DNA of 64,000 nucleotides from Sedimentibacter hydroxybenzoicus DSM 7310 (GCF_013403245.1 NZ_JACBNQ010000002.1:372001-436000), one strand, 5' to 3'; numbered from the stretch's first letter, positions 44,906 through 55,217 are shown. Translations and numbers: made by a program. The notes: generated from the sequence alone by a model not told the origin.

Positions 44906-46153
44906 ATGAAAAAAGTATGGATTATACCCCCTGCGCCTAAAGAAAATAAAAAGATTAGGGTTGCTGCTTATTGTCGTGTCAGTACATTCGGACCTGCTCA
45001 ATTACATAGTCTGGATACTCAGATAGAAGCTTACACAAGAATGATAAAAAATAATAAAGATTGGAGATTTGCCGGTGTGTTTTATGATGTCGAAAGCGGA
45101 CTGCGTCGGAAAGGAAGAACTGAACTGGATAAAATGCTTAAGAAAGCTGAAAAAGGTAAAATAGATTATATTATTACAAAGTCAATCAGCAGAATATCCA
45201 GAGACACTTTAGAAGTTTTTAAAATTATAAGAAATTTAAGGGAGAGAGGGATTAATATGCATTTTGAAAATGAAAACTTAGATTCAATCAATATAAACAA
45301 TGAATATGAAATTACATTAAGAGGTATGTTGGCACAGGATGAAAGCAGAAATAAAAGTGAGGATATTCAGTGGGGACTACAACGCAAATTTGAAAAAGGG
45401 GATATCTTTACAAAATATAAGAGTTTCATGGGATATACTTGTGCAGATGATACGCTTGCCATTGTTCCGGAGCAGGCAGAGGTTGTCAGAAAGATATTTG
45501 AATTATATTTGCAAGGTCTTTCATTAGGGCAAATAAAGTCATATTTGGAATCTCAAGGCATTAAAACTGCAATGGGAAAAGAAACTTGGGATACAAAAAC
45601 AATTCATAAAATGCTGAAAAACGAAAAATACAAAGGCGATACAATGCTGCAAAAGACTGTTACAGAGGATTTTATGACTGGAAAGAAAATTAAAAATACA
45701 GACCAGCGAAACATATATTATATAAAAGATAGTCATCCAGCCATTGTTTCTGCCGAAGTGTTTGATAAAGTTCAGCAAAAAATGGCAAAACGTGCGAGGT
45801 ATGTGAGTAATGAGGAGGGTACATTAGAAACAAGTGGGAGCAAATATAATAGCAAATATCTGCTTGGTAATTTACTTGTGTGTGGCGATTGTGGTATGCC
45901 ATATCGTAGAAGGACGGAAAGAGGTAAGGTAGTGTGGAGATGTTCAACAAGAATTGAAAAAGGAAGGCAGACTTGTTCTAATTCTCCTACTTTGGACGAA
46001 GGCTGGATAAAGGATACCTTGAATGAAGTTGTTTGCCAGAATGGAATTTATGATGAAAGCATAGTAAGGGATGAAGTTGGTAAAATCCAGATTTTTGATA
46101 CTTTTATTTTTTATATAAAATATAATGGTTCTCAGGAGAAAAGAACATTTTAG
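44906..46153 (+). CDS. Serine site-specific recombinase of element 2
   Basis: The 415-residue paralogue of the protein at 17192 shares the catalytic YCRVST (Ser 26), KSISRISR, the KNEKYKGD segment and the zinc-ribbon CGDCG/WRC with RRRTERGKVVWR. The regions between differ most in residues 25-45 and 150-190. It should act on the attachment sites of element 2, and the likeness suggests that both recombinases use similar sites. AGAAGGA precedes the ATG. Confidence 0.93.
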   Translation: MKKVWIIPPAPKENKKIRVAAYCRVSTFGPAQLHSLDTQIEAYTRMIKNNKDWRFAGVFYDVESGLRRKGRTELDKMLKKAEKGKIDYIITKSISRISRDTLEVFKIIRNLRERGINMHFENENLDSININNEYEITLRGMLAQDESRNKSEDIQWGLQRKFEKGDIFTKYKSFMGYTCADDTLAIVPEQAEVVRKIFELYLQGLSLGQIKSYLESQGIKTAMGKETWDTKTIHKMLKNEKYKGDTMLQKTVTEDFMTGKKIKNTDQRNIYYIKDSHPAIVSAEVFDKVQQKMAKRARYVSNEEGTLETSGSKYNSKYLLGNLLVCGDCGMPYRRRTERGKVVWRCSTRIEKGRQTCSNSPTLDEGWIKDTLNEVVCQNGIYDESIVRDEVGKIQIFDTFIFYIKYNGSQEKRTF

Positions 46154-46519
46154 AGTGGTTTAAAATTTATAGAGTTTTTGTGAAATTACTTTTATATAAT
46201 GGATGTGAGTAATAAAAGGTTTTATTCTTATAGGTTTTACTATTGAATAAAGTGTTTTAAAAATGCATCAAATGTTTGTGCTCATTTTTTAAGGGATTAT
46301 TATGATATATTGATGTTTTAGTAAGAATTATAACCTTAAAGTATAATTAGTAAAAAGTTGAGATTAAGGACAACGACAAATATATTTTATATTTTCCTAT
46401 CTTTTATGCTGTATTTATGGTAAAATAATGTCAAAAATTGTATATTGCAATGAAGATTGGATGGCGAATTCATGAATAGAATAGTATAATCGTATTCTGA
46501 TAAAGGAGGATTTTGAACT
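46154..46519. other. Intergenic region before the ABC-3C-like operon
   Basis: No gene is supported. The last 60 bases contain a short inverted repeat (GAATAGAATAGTATAATCGTATTC, imperfect) and TATAAT-like boxes before the AAAGGAGG ribosome site, so this is the likely operon promoter. Confidence 0.4.
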
Positions 46520-46747
46520 ATGTTGGAACGTCTTCTTATGGCAGGAGAAAAGTATTATTTTATGCACAAAGAAGTAACAATCATAAAGGTTTGGGATTGC
46601 TTTCATCTTGCGGAAATAAAGGAGTTAATCAGTCAGCGGTCCCTTTTGGTCGACATTTGTACATTGACTATTAATCCGAATTATACTAATTCTATATCTT
46701 TGCGACTTTTTTTGGAGGAAGAAAATGAGTGCTCTGAATTTTATTGA
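46520..46747 (+). CDS. Small conserved-looking protein before the effector, 75 residues
   Basis: A perfect AAAGGAGG site precedes the ATG, and the gene overlaps the effector gene by 23 bases, so it belongs to the operon. The product (ERLLMAGEKYYFMHKEVTIIKVWDCFHLAEIKEL...) has no recognised domain. Its place at the head of an ABC-3C-like operon suggests a regulator, specificity factor or antitoxin-like role, which is untested. Confidence 0.65.
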   Translation: MLERLLMAGEKYYFMHKEVTIIKVWDCFHLAEIKELISQRSLLVDICTLTINPNYTNSISLRLFLEEENECSEFY

Positions 46748-47702
46748 AGGTTATATGAATGGTAATGCATGGGAACAACTATGTGTTATGTGTTACCGTA
46801 TGCGATATCAAAATGAGCATTATACTCCTATTTCTGCTGCTCAAGGTGGAGATGGTGGAATTGAGGGATTCACTCAGTGCGGTATTGTTCATCAATGTTA
46901 TTGTCCTGAAAAAGATTATTCAGATGAAGAAAATTATGAACATTTGCGTGACAAGATGACAAGAGACATTGGAAAACTCCATAAACCGGCTTATATTAAG
47001 AAACTTTGTGAATAGGGTGTACCACAAATAATAGAGTGGCATTTTGTGATTCCGGAGCAAAATGATTCACGTATTGTAAGGCATGCTGAAACTAAAAGGA
47101 AAGAAGTGCTAGATGCTAAGAAATCAAATCCAACAATATATACACATATTAGTGATGATTTTAAGGTAATAATAAAATGTGCAGATGATTTCTTGTTGGA
47201 AATAAGCAGAATAGTTCTCTCTCCCCACAAGGACTATCTACTGAATTTGGAAATAAGGGATACGATTACTCTTGATTATACACAATGTGGATCTGAAAAA
47301 GTAAAAAACATACAAAGAAAGATTAAAGCGATTAAGAATACAGATGATGATTCTGATGAGGATGTTGTCTTTTTAGTTAATCATTTTGTAGAATCATACC
47401 TTAGTGGATTAGCAGTACTAAGCAAGCTAAGGTTGAGTTTTCCAGAAATTCATAAGTCATTAATCGAATTGGAACAAAGTTGCAAAAAAGATGTATCAGT
47501 AAAAACACGAACGATATCAGATCGTTCAGAAAACTCAAATTTGTTCAATAAACTGCTAGATGATTTTGAAGGTAGACTTAAAGAGCAATTTTCTACAACT
47601 ATTGATTTGGCATCAATTGGAGAACTTAAGCAAGACTTAGTTGCAAGTTGGTTGGCAGATTGCTCAATGGAATTCAGGAAAGCAGGTGACAATATTGGAT
47701 AG
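46725..47702 (+). pseudogene. Nuclease-like effector of ABC-3C-like system, interrupted by an amber codon
   Basis: One frame runs 326 codons from an ATG with TTGGAGGA upstream but contains a single TAG at 47013-47015. The N-terminal part has an Mrr-like restriction-endonuclease pattern (AAQGGDGGIEGF, IVHQCYCPEKDYSD). The part after the stop is a helical domain that fits the C-terminal domain by which ABC-3C effectors join their ATPase partner. The flanking codons are well conserved in character, so the mutation is recent, suppressed, or a sequencing error. Two half-proteins remain possible. Confidence 0.7.
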
Positions 47703-48186
47703 ACAAAATCTAATTGAGAATAACGGCATTGTTTTTAATGCCAAACCAGATGCTGTCCCTTATAATTATCGAGTTAGCTATAAGGTTTCACAAATTTGTC
47801 TTATTCTTGCAAAATCTTGTTGGGGAAGATCTGGATGCTTGCCAGTAAAATTACATATGATATCATTTGCACTTTGCTCCAAGTCTACAATGGACAAACT
47901 CGTAAATTTTGCTCTGAATGAATTTGCGGACACTCCTATAATTCGTTTTGATCCAGCAGTTAACAGAGCAGTAACTTTCGCAATAGCGGACAATTTGATT
48001 ATTCATAGTAAAAATGGTAAATACACTCTAACAGACAAAGGAAAGAAATTCGTTGAAGAAATTGATAAAGATCCAACCGTACTTGCTGCCGAAAAATTGG
48101 ATCTTTCAGAATTATCAAAAAAGCTTACTGATGAAAAGATAAAACAGCTATCATATATCTGGAGGAATACTTATGCTGAGGATTAA
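47695..48186 (+). CDS. ABC-three-component middle component-like protein
   Basis: The preferred TTG start at 47695 has AGGTGA upstream and overlaps the effector stop by 8 bases. The 163-residue product is a helical protein with a winged-helix-like end (NRAVTFAIADNLIIHSKNGKYTLTDKGKKFVEEI). This fits the adaptor or middle component that couples effector and ATPase in ABC-3C systems. It overlaps the ATPase gene by 14 bases. The assignment rests on position and fold pattern. Confidence 0.7.
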   Translation: MDRQNLIENNGIVFNAKPDAVPYNYRVSYKVSQICLILAKSCWGRSGCLPVKLHMISFALCSKSTMDKLVNFALNEFADTPIIRFDPAVNRAVTFAIADNLIIHSKNGKYTLTDKGKKFVEEIDKDPTVLAAEKLDLSELSKKLTDEKIKQLSYIWRNTYAED

Positions 48187-50671
48187 TCGTCTTCGTATTG
48201 AAATTAAAGCTGCAAATGAATCTTATGGTGGAATTTATGGATTTGATGAGAGATTTTCTTATGGGTTGAATTTTATTGCAAGTCATAGCAATACATCAGG
48301 TAAAAGTTCTGTAATTGAAGCTATTTTTTATTGTCTCGGATTTGAACAAATTATTGGTGGCAAAAACGATAAGGTTCTAACCGCAGTTTATAAGTCGATA
48401 ATAAAAGATAATGACAAAGACTGGAGTGTTTTAGAATCAGGTATGTACCTTGAAATTTCAAATGGCAATGAAACTATAACGATATATAGAACAGCCACTA
48501 TGGAGGGTAGAGATTCAAGGCTCGTAACAGTTTATTATGGTGATTATGACTCCATTGGAGATAAAAATACTTTAATAGAGGATATGTATCTGCATGATGG
48601 AGGAGCCTCAACTAATGAAAAAGGATTTCATGCTTTTTTAGAATCCTTCTTATATCTTCAATTGCCGCAGGTACAAACAAGTGGTAATGATCAGAAACTA
48701 TATTTGCAAGTAGTTTTTTCTTGCATGTTTATTGAGCAAAAACATGGCTGGAGTGATATCTTCTCAGGAATGCCTTATTTTGGCATCAGGGATGCGAAAA
48801 AGCGTGTTGTTGAGTTTTTACTTGGATTAGACACTTTCAAAAATGAAAAAGAGAAAGATAGACTTAAGGCAATAAGAGATGCAATAACAATTGAGTGGAA
48901 AGCAATATGTGATGATATTAATAGAAATGCAAATCGGGAGGCTTGCTTTATAAGTGGGTTGCCAAGTAACCCGAAAATAATGAGTGAGCGGGACTATAAG
49001 ATTATATTCGCTACAACAGTAGACGAAAAGTCACTTAATGATGCAATATCTGAACTACAAGAAGAGCATGATTCAATAAAGCAGCTCAAGCCAAGAAATA
49101 TTGACAATTTTGAAATCTTGAATGACGAATTACAAACGGTAGAAGAAACTATAGCTTTATTTGAACAGAAAGCTGTTGAATGTGAGAGCCAAATTATTTT
49201 GTCGCGTAGCGCTATTATTCAAGCTGAACAAAGTCTCGAAGTGGTTTTGCGTGATTTAAGGAACAATAAGGATGCTGCAAAGCTACAAAATATGGGTTCT
49301 ATAATAGGCTGTCAGGTCTCAACTAATGTTTGCCCAACTTGTAATCAACAAATACAAGATTCACTTTTACATGTAGGTGATGGGATATCTGTTATGAGTG
49401 TTGAAGAAAACATCAGACATCTTGAAGGTCAGAAAAGTGTTCTTGAATTCACACGTAATAGCCACAGAGAAAATTTAGATGAATCAATACTTATAAAGAA
49501 TGACTTACAATCAAGATTGCTAACACTCAGGCGTCTTGCTCAGACAATCCGATCAGATATTTACTCTACTGAAACAGAGTGGTCTGAATCTGTTGTTCAA
49601 AAACTTGTTGATATAGAAACAAGAATCAGGCGCTATGAGGAACTTCAAGTATTTATAGATCAGCAATTATATGAAATTAATGAACTCTCCAATCGCTGGA
49701 TGAAATATAAAGAAGACTATGCGAAACTTCCTAAAAAGACAGTATCTGATTTAGATGTTGAAATTATCTCAATTCTTAAATCAAACTTTATTGCTAATCT
49801 TCGAAAATATAAATACAAAAGTGCACCGAACATTGATGCAATTGATATTCCTATTGAAACGTGTCTTCCGACAATTGATGGGTTTGACATGAAATTTGAT
49901 TCATCTGCTAGTGATAATATTAGAATAATTTGGTCGTTTACAATGGCTTTGCTTCAAACCTCTATCGCAAAAGCCGGAAATCATCCTGGCTTAATAATCT
50001 TTGATGAACCTGCACAGCACAGTATAGTAACTTCTGATATGGAAAGTTTAATTCAAAGTGTACTTGATTTGAAAGGATCAAGTCAAGTTATTGTAGGAAT
50101 AACCCTTAATAACGAAGAACTAAAGACATCCATTGAAAATCTGCCTAAACTTGATGCTACAATAATAGATGTGGGTGATCAAGCATTTCAGCTGCTTGAT
50201 AAATTAATAATTCGGCAAGCTCGGCTATCTGAGTTTCCGCTATTAAAAGACTTTCTTTATGAAGCTATTTTTGTGCCGTATGGAAACACACCGCCGAGTA
50301 AGCAGATTTTACTAGAGTCTGGCATATCTGCTTACATTGATAACTTTGGAGAGAAAGAGAGTGACATCTGTTATGTTGCAAAGAAAGATGGTGACATTAT
50401 TGGTATGGCGTGGGTTCGGATATGTGGTAGTTATGGATATGTAGATGATCAGACCCCAGAACTTGCTATATCTATTCGTCCAGAACACAGGAGTAAGGGT
50501 ATTGGAACTAAATTGTTGTCAAATTTATTGTCTTATCTTAAAGACAAGGGATACAAGCAAACATCACTTTCAGTTCAAAAATCTAACCCTGCAGTTAGGC
50601 TATATAAAAGGCTGGGTTACAAAATTGTAAAGGAAAGTGAAAAAGACTTTCTAATGATAAAATATTTGTAA
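48173..50671 (+). CDS. DUF3732 ABC-type ATPase fused to GNAT acetyltransferase
   Basis: The 832-residue protein has an SMC/Rad50-like ATPase of the DUF3732 type: a Walker A region SNTSGKSSVIEA (about residue 40), long coiled coils, a zinc-hook-like VCPTC (about 387) and a Walker B LIIFDEPAQHS (about 607). DUF3732 normally ends near DATIIDVGDQAFQLL (about 675). Here the frame continues without a stop into a complete GNAT domain (about 680-832). That domain contains IRQARLSEFPLLKDFLYEAIF, ELAISIRPEHRSKGIGTKLL for acetyl-CoA binding and SVQKSNPAVRLYKRLGYKIV. The fusion suggests that an acetylation step is tied to the ATPase. GGAGGA precedes the start. Confidence 0.85.
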   Translation: MLRINRLRIEIKAANESYGGIYGFDERFSYGLNFIASHSNTSGKSSVIEAIFYCLGFEQIIGGKNDKVLTAVYKSIIKDNDKDWSVLESGMYLEISNGNETITIYRTATMEGRDSRLVTVYYGDYDSIGDKNTLIEDMYLHDGGASTNEKGFHAFLESFLYLQLPQVQTSGNDQKLYLQVVFSCMFIEQKHGWSDIFSGMPYFGIRDAKKRVVEFLLGLDTFKNEKEKDRLKAIRDAITIEWKAICDDINRNANREACFISGLPSNPKIMSERDYKIIFATTVDEKSLNDAISELQEEHDSIKQLKPRNIDNFEILNDELQTVEETIALFEQKAVECESQIILSRSAIIQAEQSLEVVLRDLRNNKDAAKLQNMGSIIGCQVSTNVCPTCNQQIQDSLLHVGDGISVMSVEENIRHLEGQKSVLEFTRNSHRENLDESILIKNDLQSRLLTLRRLAQTIRSDIYSTETEWSESVVQKLVDIETRIRRYEELQVFIDQQLYEINELSNRWMKYKEDYAKLPKKTVSDLDVEIISILKSNFIANLRKYKYKSAPNIDAIDIPIETCLPTIDGFDMKFDSSASDNIRIIWSFTMALLQTSIAKAGNHPGLIIFDEPAQHSIVTSDMESLIQSVLDLKGSSQVIVGITLNNEELKTSIENLPKLDATIIDVGDQAFQLLDKLIIRQARLSEFPLLKDFLYEAIFVPYGNTPPSKQILLESGISAYIDNFGEKESDICYVAKKDGDIIGMAWVRICGSYGYVDDQTPELAISIRPEHRSKGIGTKLLSNLLSYLKDKGYKQTSLSVQKSNPAVRLYKRLGYKIVKESEKDFLMIKYL

Positions 50672-50828
50672 TGATATTAGTGTAATCCTAAATATGGAAA
50701 CTTAAAAGTAAAGTTAATAAATTATTTGAAATACTATAACAGTGATGAACAATTAGCCGAACAAGAAAACACAATGAATATGTTATGTAGGCAGGAAAAA
50801 CATAAAACCATAATATAAAGAGGTTAAT

Positions 50829-53711
50829 ATGAGTGAATATAAAAGAGGATCTGAATGGAGAAAATGGGACTTGCATATACATTCCAATGCTTCTGATGGG
50901 AACGGAACACCGATTGAAATAGTTGATGAAGCAATAAGGAAAGGCATTTCCGTAATTGCGCTAACTGACCATCATACTGTAAAAAATATTGATGAAATAA
51001 AAGAATATTCTAAGGATAAGTGTATTCATGTAATTTCTGGAATTGAATTTAGAACTGAATATGGAGAAAAATCAGTCCATATTATAGGCTTGTTTCCTGA
51101 TGTTTTTAATGAAATAGAATTAAACTCAAAAGCATTAAATGACTTAATACTATCACCATTAGATTTGTCTGAAACTAGAATAATTGCTAAAGGTCGTGAA
51201 AGTGATCCTTCTTTGACTGAAGATAAAGCTTTTAAGAAAGGTATGTTTCAAGTACAAGTAGATTTTAAAAAGGCTTCTGAACTTATAAGAAAATATGGCG
51301 GATTAGTGACAGTACATTCTGGGGATAAACATGGTTCAATAGAAGAAATGAAGCATCAAGGAAAAAGTCCTAGAAATGTTAGTAATATTGCCGATTCTTT
51401 GGGGCCTGTAAAAGAAGAAATTCTTAAAGAATATGTGGATTTATGTGAAATGTCATCATGGGATGAAAAAAATACAAAGTTTTATTTGAAAAAATTTAAC
51501 AGAAACACGATTGTTGCTTCTGATGCTCATGATTTTAAGAAAATAGGTGAAGAATATAGCTGGATTAAGGCAGATCCAAATATAAATGGATTACAGCATG
51601 CGTCTATTGAACCTGATAGAATTTTTATTGGTGAAATTCCACCTGCACTTGATAGACTTCAGAAAAACAAAACTAAAACTTTAGAAAGGTTAACAGTATC
51701 TTGGGAAGACTCTTATACTGGATTAAGTGGAGAATGGTTTAAAGATGTCGATATTTTAATTAATCCTGAAATGACTGCTGTAATTGGAAATAAAGGTAGT
51801 GGCAAAACGGCTATTGCAGAAATAATTGCTCTTCTTAGTGAGTGTAAAAATAGTAATGATTTTGTTTTCCTAAATAAAACAAAATTTAAAAACAAAAAGT
51901 TAGCAACTAACTTTAAGGCTAGGTTAAATTGGTATAATAATGTTTTAGAAAAAACAAAAAATTTGGATGAAGAGACAGACTTTACAGCTGAAGAATTGAT
52001 ACATTTTGTACCTCAGCGAAGCTTTGAATCTTTCTGTAATGATAGTGACGAAAAGTTTGAGGAAGAAATTAATAAGGTAGTATTTTCACGTATGCCTATA
52101 GAAGAGACATTAGGCTTTTCGACTTTTAAAGGTTTACTTGAAAAGAAGAAAAATGTGATTGTTGAAAGAAGGGACGAATTGTCGTTAAAAATCAAATCTC
52201 TTAATGAATCAATCAAGAGGCTAGAAGAATCAAAAGATAATAAAAATGTACAAGCCTTACAATCAGCAATTTTGCAAAACAACTTAGAGTTAGAAGAGCA
52301 TAATAAAATTAAGCCTACAGAAGTAAAACCACCAAAAGATTTGGATACCAAAGAGTATCAAGAATTGATAGAAGAGCATAAAAAAGTCCAAGAGCAAATT
52401 TCTAATGAACAAAAATTATTGAATCAATTATTTCAAAAACAGTCAGATTTAGAAATAATTATTGAAAGTATAACGAACTTAAGTGAAAGAACAAAAGCTT
52501 CTATTGGTGAAATATCTAAGAAATTACAGACATATAAAGTTGATATCGAAAAAGTATTTAGTTTTAATGTTAATTCTAGTGATGTTACAGCTATCCTCTC
52601 AACTGTTAAAGAAGAAATCAAGGCAGCAAAACTTAAAATATCAGATGATCCAGGGAGCTTAGGGATATTAATAATTTCAGAAAATGAAATGAGGAAAAAA
52701 ATAGATGCTTTTAATCAAGAAAACGAAGGTAAGCTATCTAAGTATCAAAAGTTTATAGATGACAACAAAGAATGGCATGAAAAACTTGAAAAGATTATTA
52801 AACATAAGGAAGAACTAAATGATAAGATTGAATATTTGGGGGACTTAGTAGATTCACCTATTGTAGCAGACATTAACAAGTTGAAGTTAGAACGGCTTGA
52901 AAAAGTCAAACAAATTTTTGACTGTTACAATGATGAGGTTAAGATTTACAATCAGTTTAAAATACCAATAACCAATTTTATACAAGCTTATAAAGAACAA
53001 TTAGACAGTTACGATGTTAAGATAGATGTGGGACTATACCCAAAAGATGATTTTGTTAACTCTTTTGTTGAAACGTATATTGATAGTGGTGTTACAAGTG
53101 AATTTAGAGGACAGGATGGTCAAAAGCTATTTAAGACTATTGTTAATGAATCTGATTTTACTACTTATGAAAGAGTAGAATTATTTATAAATAAGATACA
53201 GTCTGTTTTTGAAAAAGACAGTAAAAAGTGTTACCACCATATATTCAAAAAAGGAAAATATGATGCATTTGTAGATTGTTTTTATAATTTAGAATTTTTA
53301 AAAGCTAGATATTCTTTACAATTATACGGGAAGCCTTTACAAGAATTATCTCCTGGTGAAAGAGGTAGTTTATTACTTGTGTTTTATTTGCTATTAGACG
53401 CAAGGGATATTCCATTAGTGCTAGATCAACCTGAAGATAATCTTGATAATGAAAGTGTGGCAAAGATATTAGTTCCATTTATTAGGGAAGCAAAAAAAAG
53501 AAGACAAATAATAATTATAACACATAATTCCAACCTTGCTGTAGTATCAGATGCTGAACAAATTATTCGTGTGAGACTTGACAAAACGAGCGATAAGTTT
53601 TCATTTGAAAGCGGTTCACTCGAAAGTAATATTATCAACGATGTAGTAGATGTATTAGAAGGTACTAAAAGCTCATTTAGGATTAGACAAACCAAGTATG
53701 ATATTTCTTAA
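50829..53711 (+). CDS. TrlF-family PHP phosphoesterase/SMC-like ATPase
   Basis: The 960-residue protein starts with a PHP metal-dependent phosphoesterase domain (DLHIHSNASDG, IALTDHHTV, VASDAHDF; residues 12-240). Next comes an ABC-type ATPase with Walker A GNKGSGKTAIAE (about 321), a long coiled-coil arm (residues 430-700), the signature LSPGERGSLL (about 840), Walker B LVLDQPEDNLDN and the histidine switch IIITHNSN. Proteins of this layout are scattered in defence islands and are presumed DNA- or RNA-damaging sensors. AAAGAGG precedes the ATG. It appears to be a single-gene unit. Confidence 0.85.
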   Translation: MSEYKRGSEWRKWDLHIHSNASDGNGTPIEIVDEAIRKGISVIALTDHHTVKNIDEIKEYSKDKCIHVISGIEFRTEYGEKSVHIIGLFPDVFNEIELNSKALNDLILSPLDLSETRIIAKGRESDPSLTEDKAFKKGMFQVQVDFKKASELIRKYGGLVTVHSGDKHGSIEEMKHQGKSPRNVSNIADSLGPVKEEILKEYVDLCEMSSWDEKNTKFYLKKFNRNTIVASDAHDFKKIGEEYSWIKADPNINGLQHASIEPDRIFIGEIPPALDRLQKNKTKTLERLTVSWEDSYTGLSGEWFKDVDILINPEMTAVIGNKGSGKTAIAEIIALLSECKNSNDFVFLNKTKFKNKKLATNFKARLNWYNNVLEKTKNLDEETDFTAEELIHFVPQRSFESFCNDSDEKFEEEINKVVFSRMPIEETLGFSTFKGLLEKKKNVIVERRDELSLKIKSLNESIKRLEESKDNKNVQALQSAILQNNLELEEHNKIKPTEVKPPKDLDTKEYQELIEEHKKVQEQISNEQKLLNQLFQKQSDLEIIIESITNLSERTKASIGEISKKLQTYKVDIEKVFSFNVNSSDVTAILSTVKEEIKAAKLKISDDPGSLGILIISENEMRKKIDAFNQENEGKLSKYQKFIDDNKEWHEKLEKIIKHKEELNDKIEYLGDLVDSPIVADINKLKLERLEKVKQIFDCYNDEVKIYNQFKIPITNFIQAYKEQLDSYDVKIDVGLYPKDDFVNSFVETYIDSGVTSEFRGQDGQKLFKTIVNESDFTTYERVELFINKIQSVFEKDSKKCYHHIFKKGKYDAFVDCFYNLEFLKARYSLQLYGKPLQELSPGERGSLLLVFYLLLDARDIPLVLDQPEDNLDNESVAKILVPFIREAKKRRQIIIITHNSNLAVVSDAEQIIRVRLDKTSDKFSFESGSLESNIINDVVDVLEGTKSSFRIRQTKYDIS

Positions 53712-54147
53712 ATTAAGAATTGCCTTAAGCATTATTCAACAGTGGAGATGCTTACGATAAATCTGTTCCATTAGCATAAGCTGTCATGTAAAATCTGCAA
53801 CGATAGTGTGGATTGAAGAAAAGGCAACTTCGCGGTTTGATAGTGCCTTTAATTCCTAAGCGTAATTATAGTATAAATTAAAGATGCTTATATGGGATTG
53901 ACTACAAAGGTTACTATAACAGTTTAAATTTTGAAGATATGGTCATGTCATACTAATATATTTATTAAAAAACAAAGGTTGATAGTAGAGATTATAAAAT
54001 CATATCATGACGTCAAGGGGGTACCGGGCTCGATGGTCATCAGAATTACAGCAACAGGGCACATTGAGACGGTCTGCAAACATATATTCGGAAAAGTAAT
54101 CTATAAAGAAGAAATTTGTTACATTCAATTTTATGGGAGGGAAAAGT
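53712..54147. other. Intergenic region with weak open frame
   Basis: A frame from 53931 to 54167 reads through without a ribosome site and overlaps the next gene out of frame. It contains VIRITATGHIETVCKHIF, which looks like decayed coding sequence. No intact gene is supported. TATGGGAGGG at the end is the ribosome site of the next gene. Confidence 0.4.
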
Positions 54148-54966
54148 ATGTTAGCAGACTTTTATAAAAAGTTAGATTTACCAGAACAAATTGGGAAAGA
54201 AATTGTGATTCCTGACTCTTCACATGAAGCAATTTATCTTTCTGAACATGGGGAGCTATTTTGTTATTCTGGTATTCACAGCAAAGATACTGGTAAAGTT
54301 TTCTTTGAAGGTTGGCCTTATTATTTAATTGGAAAACACACTAAAGATTGCAAAGAAGATATAAAGGGGTTTTTTAGGATAAAGGATGGATGCATATTGT
54401 TAACTGGATTTGTAGACCATAAATTTTATAATAAGAAAATGTATAAGTCGCTTAATAATTATATTGTTCGTCTACCCGTAGCTAATAGCTGCTATTTTGG
54501 CATTCAAGAAAGAATAGAAACGAGTAATTCGTTGTATTTTGAGGAAAACAAGGAATTGTCTCAAGCTTGTTTTGGATTAACATATAATGAACTCGAATAT
54601 TTTATAAAAATTTATGCTGAAAGATTAGGAATAGATAATAGGTATACACAATTTCCTAAAATAACACGATCTATGAACAAGGATAATTTCTGTGATATTA
54701 CTGGAATTTGGATTCCACCTAAGTTCCCGTATATTGCCTTTAATAATAGTGGATATGCTTTTTCTCATGTGTCACTATATGGATTTTATCGCCACATAGG
54801 AGCAATGATCTCAATAGGTGAGAATACTGCTGCCACACAAATATTTAAAAATAAGACTTTTGCTGGAGAAATTATTAATGGAGTTGAACAGATAAATGAT
54901 TATTTTCCATTTGAGGTGAAAGTTACTCGGGAAATAATCTTTTCTCAAGCATATGATTTATATTAG
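54148..54966 (+). CDS. Hypothetical protein, 272 residues
   Basis: ATG at 54148 has GGGAGGGAAAAG upstream. The soluble protein has mixed alpha/beta content with aromatic-rich segments (GELFCYSGIHSKDTGKVFFEGWPYYLIG, DITGIWIPPKFPYIAFN). No domain is recognised. It lies between two defence-associated genes in element 2, so a defence role is possible by location only. Confidence 0.65.
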   Translation: MLADFYKKLDLPEQIGKEIVIPDSSHEAIYLSEHGELFCYSGIHSKDTGKVFFEGWPYYLIGKHTKDCKEDIKGFFRIKDGCILLTGFVDHKFYNKKMYKSLNNYIVRLPVANSCYFGIQERIETSNSLYFEENKELSQACFGLTYNELEYFIKIYAERLGIDNRYTQFPKITRSMNKDNFCDITGIWIPPKFPYIAFNNSGYAFSHVSLYGFYRHIGAMISIGENTAATQIFKNKTFAGEIINGVEQINDYFPFEVKVTREIIFSQAYDLY

Positions 54967-55217
54967 AAGTGATTAAGCTATTGGTATGGTACTTTTTACA
55001 ACAAATATACTCTCTAAATAATAAAATATTATCAAGCAACAAAATCAATATTGTCAGCTTAAGTAATATTAAATCCTAATATTGAGTACAAAGAACGCTG
55101 GGCTATGTTAAAGATGTTGATGTAGGTTTTGTGTCAAGATTCCTAAGGTAATGAAGTGTGAAAGGATATTTGAGAGTATCAATTATTATATTATTGAGAA
55201 AAGAGTGTACTGTTATA

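Noticed and set aside
44906-46153. Transposase of the IS607 type
   Set aside because: The protein has the recombinase and zinc-ribbon domains after the catalytic serine domain, as in integrases. IS607 enzymes are much shorter with an N-terminal helix-turn-helix.
53931-54167. A 78-residue gene before the hypothetical protein at 54148
   Set aside because: It lacks a ribosome site, overlaps the next gene out of frame and resembles decayed sequence.
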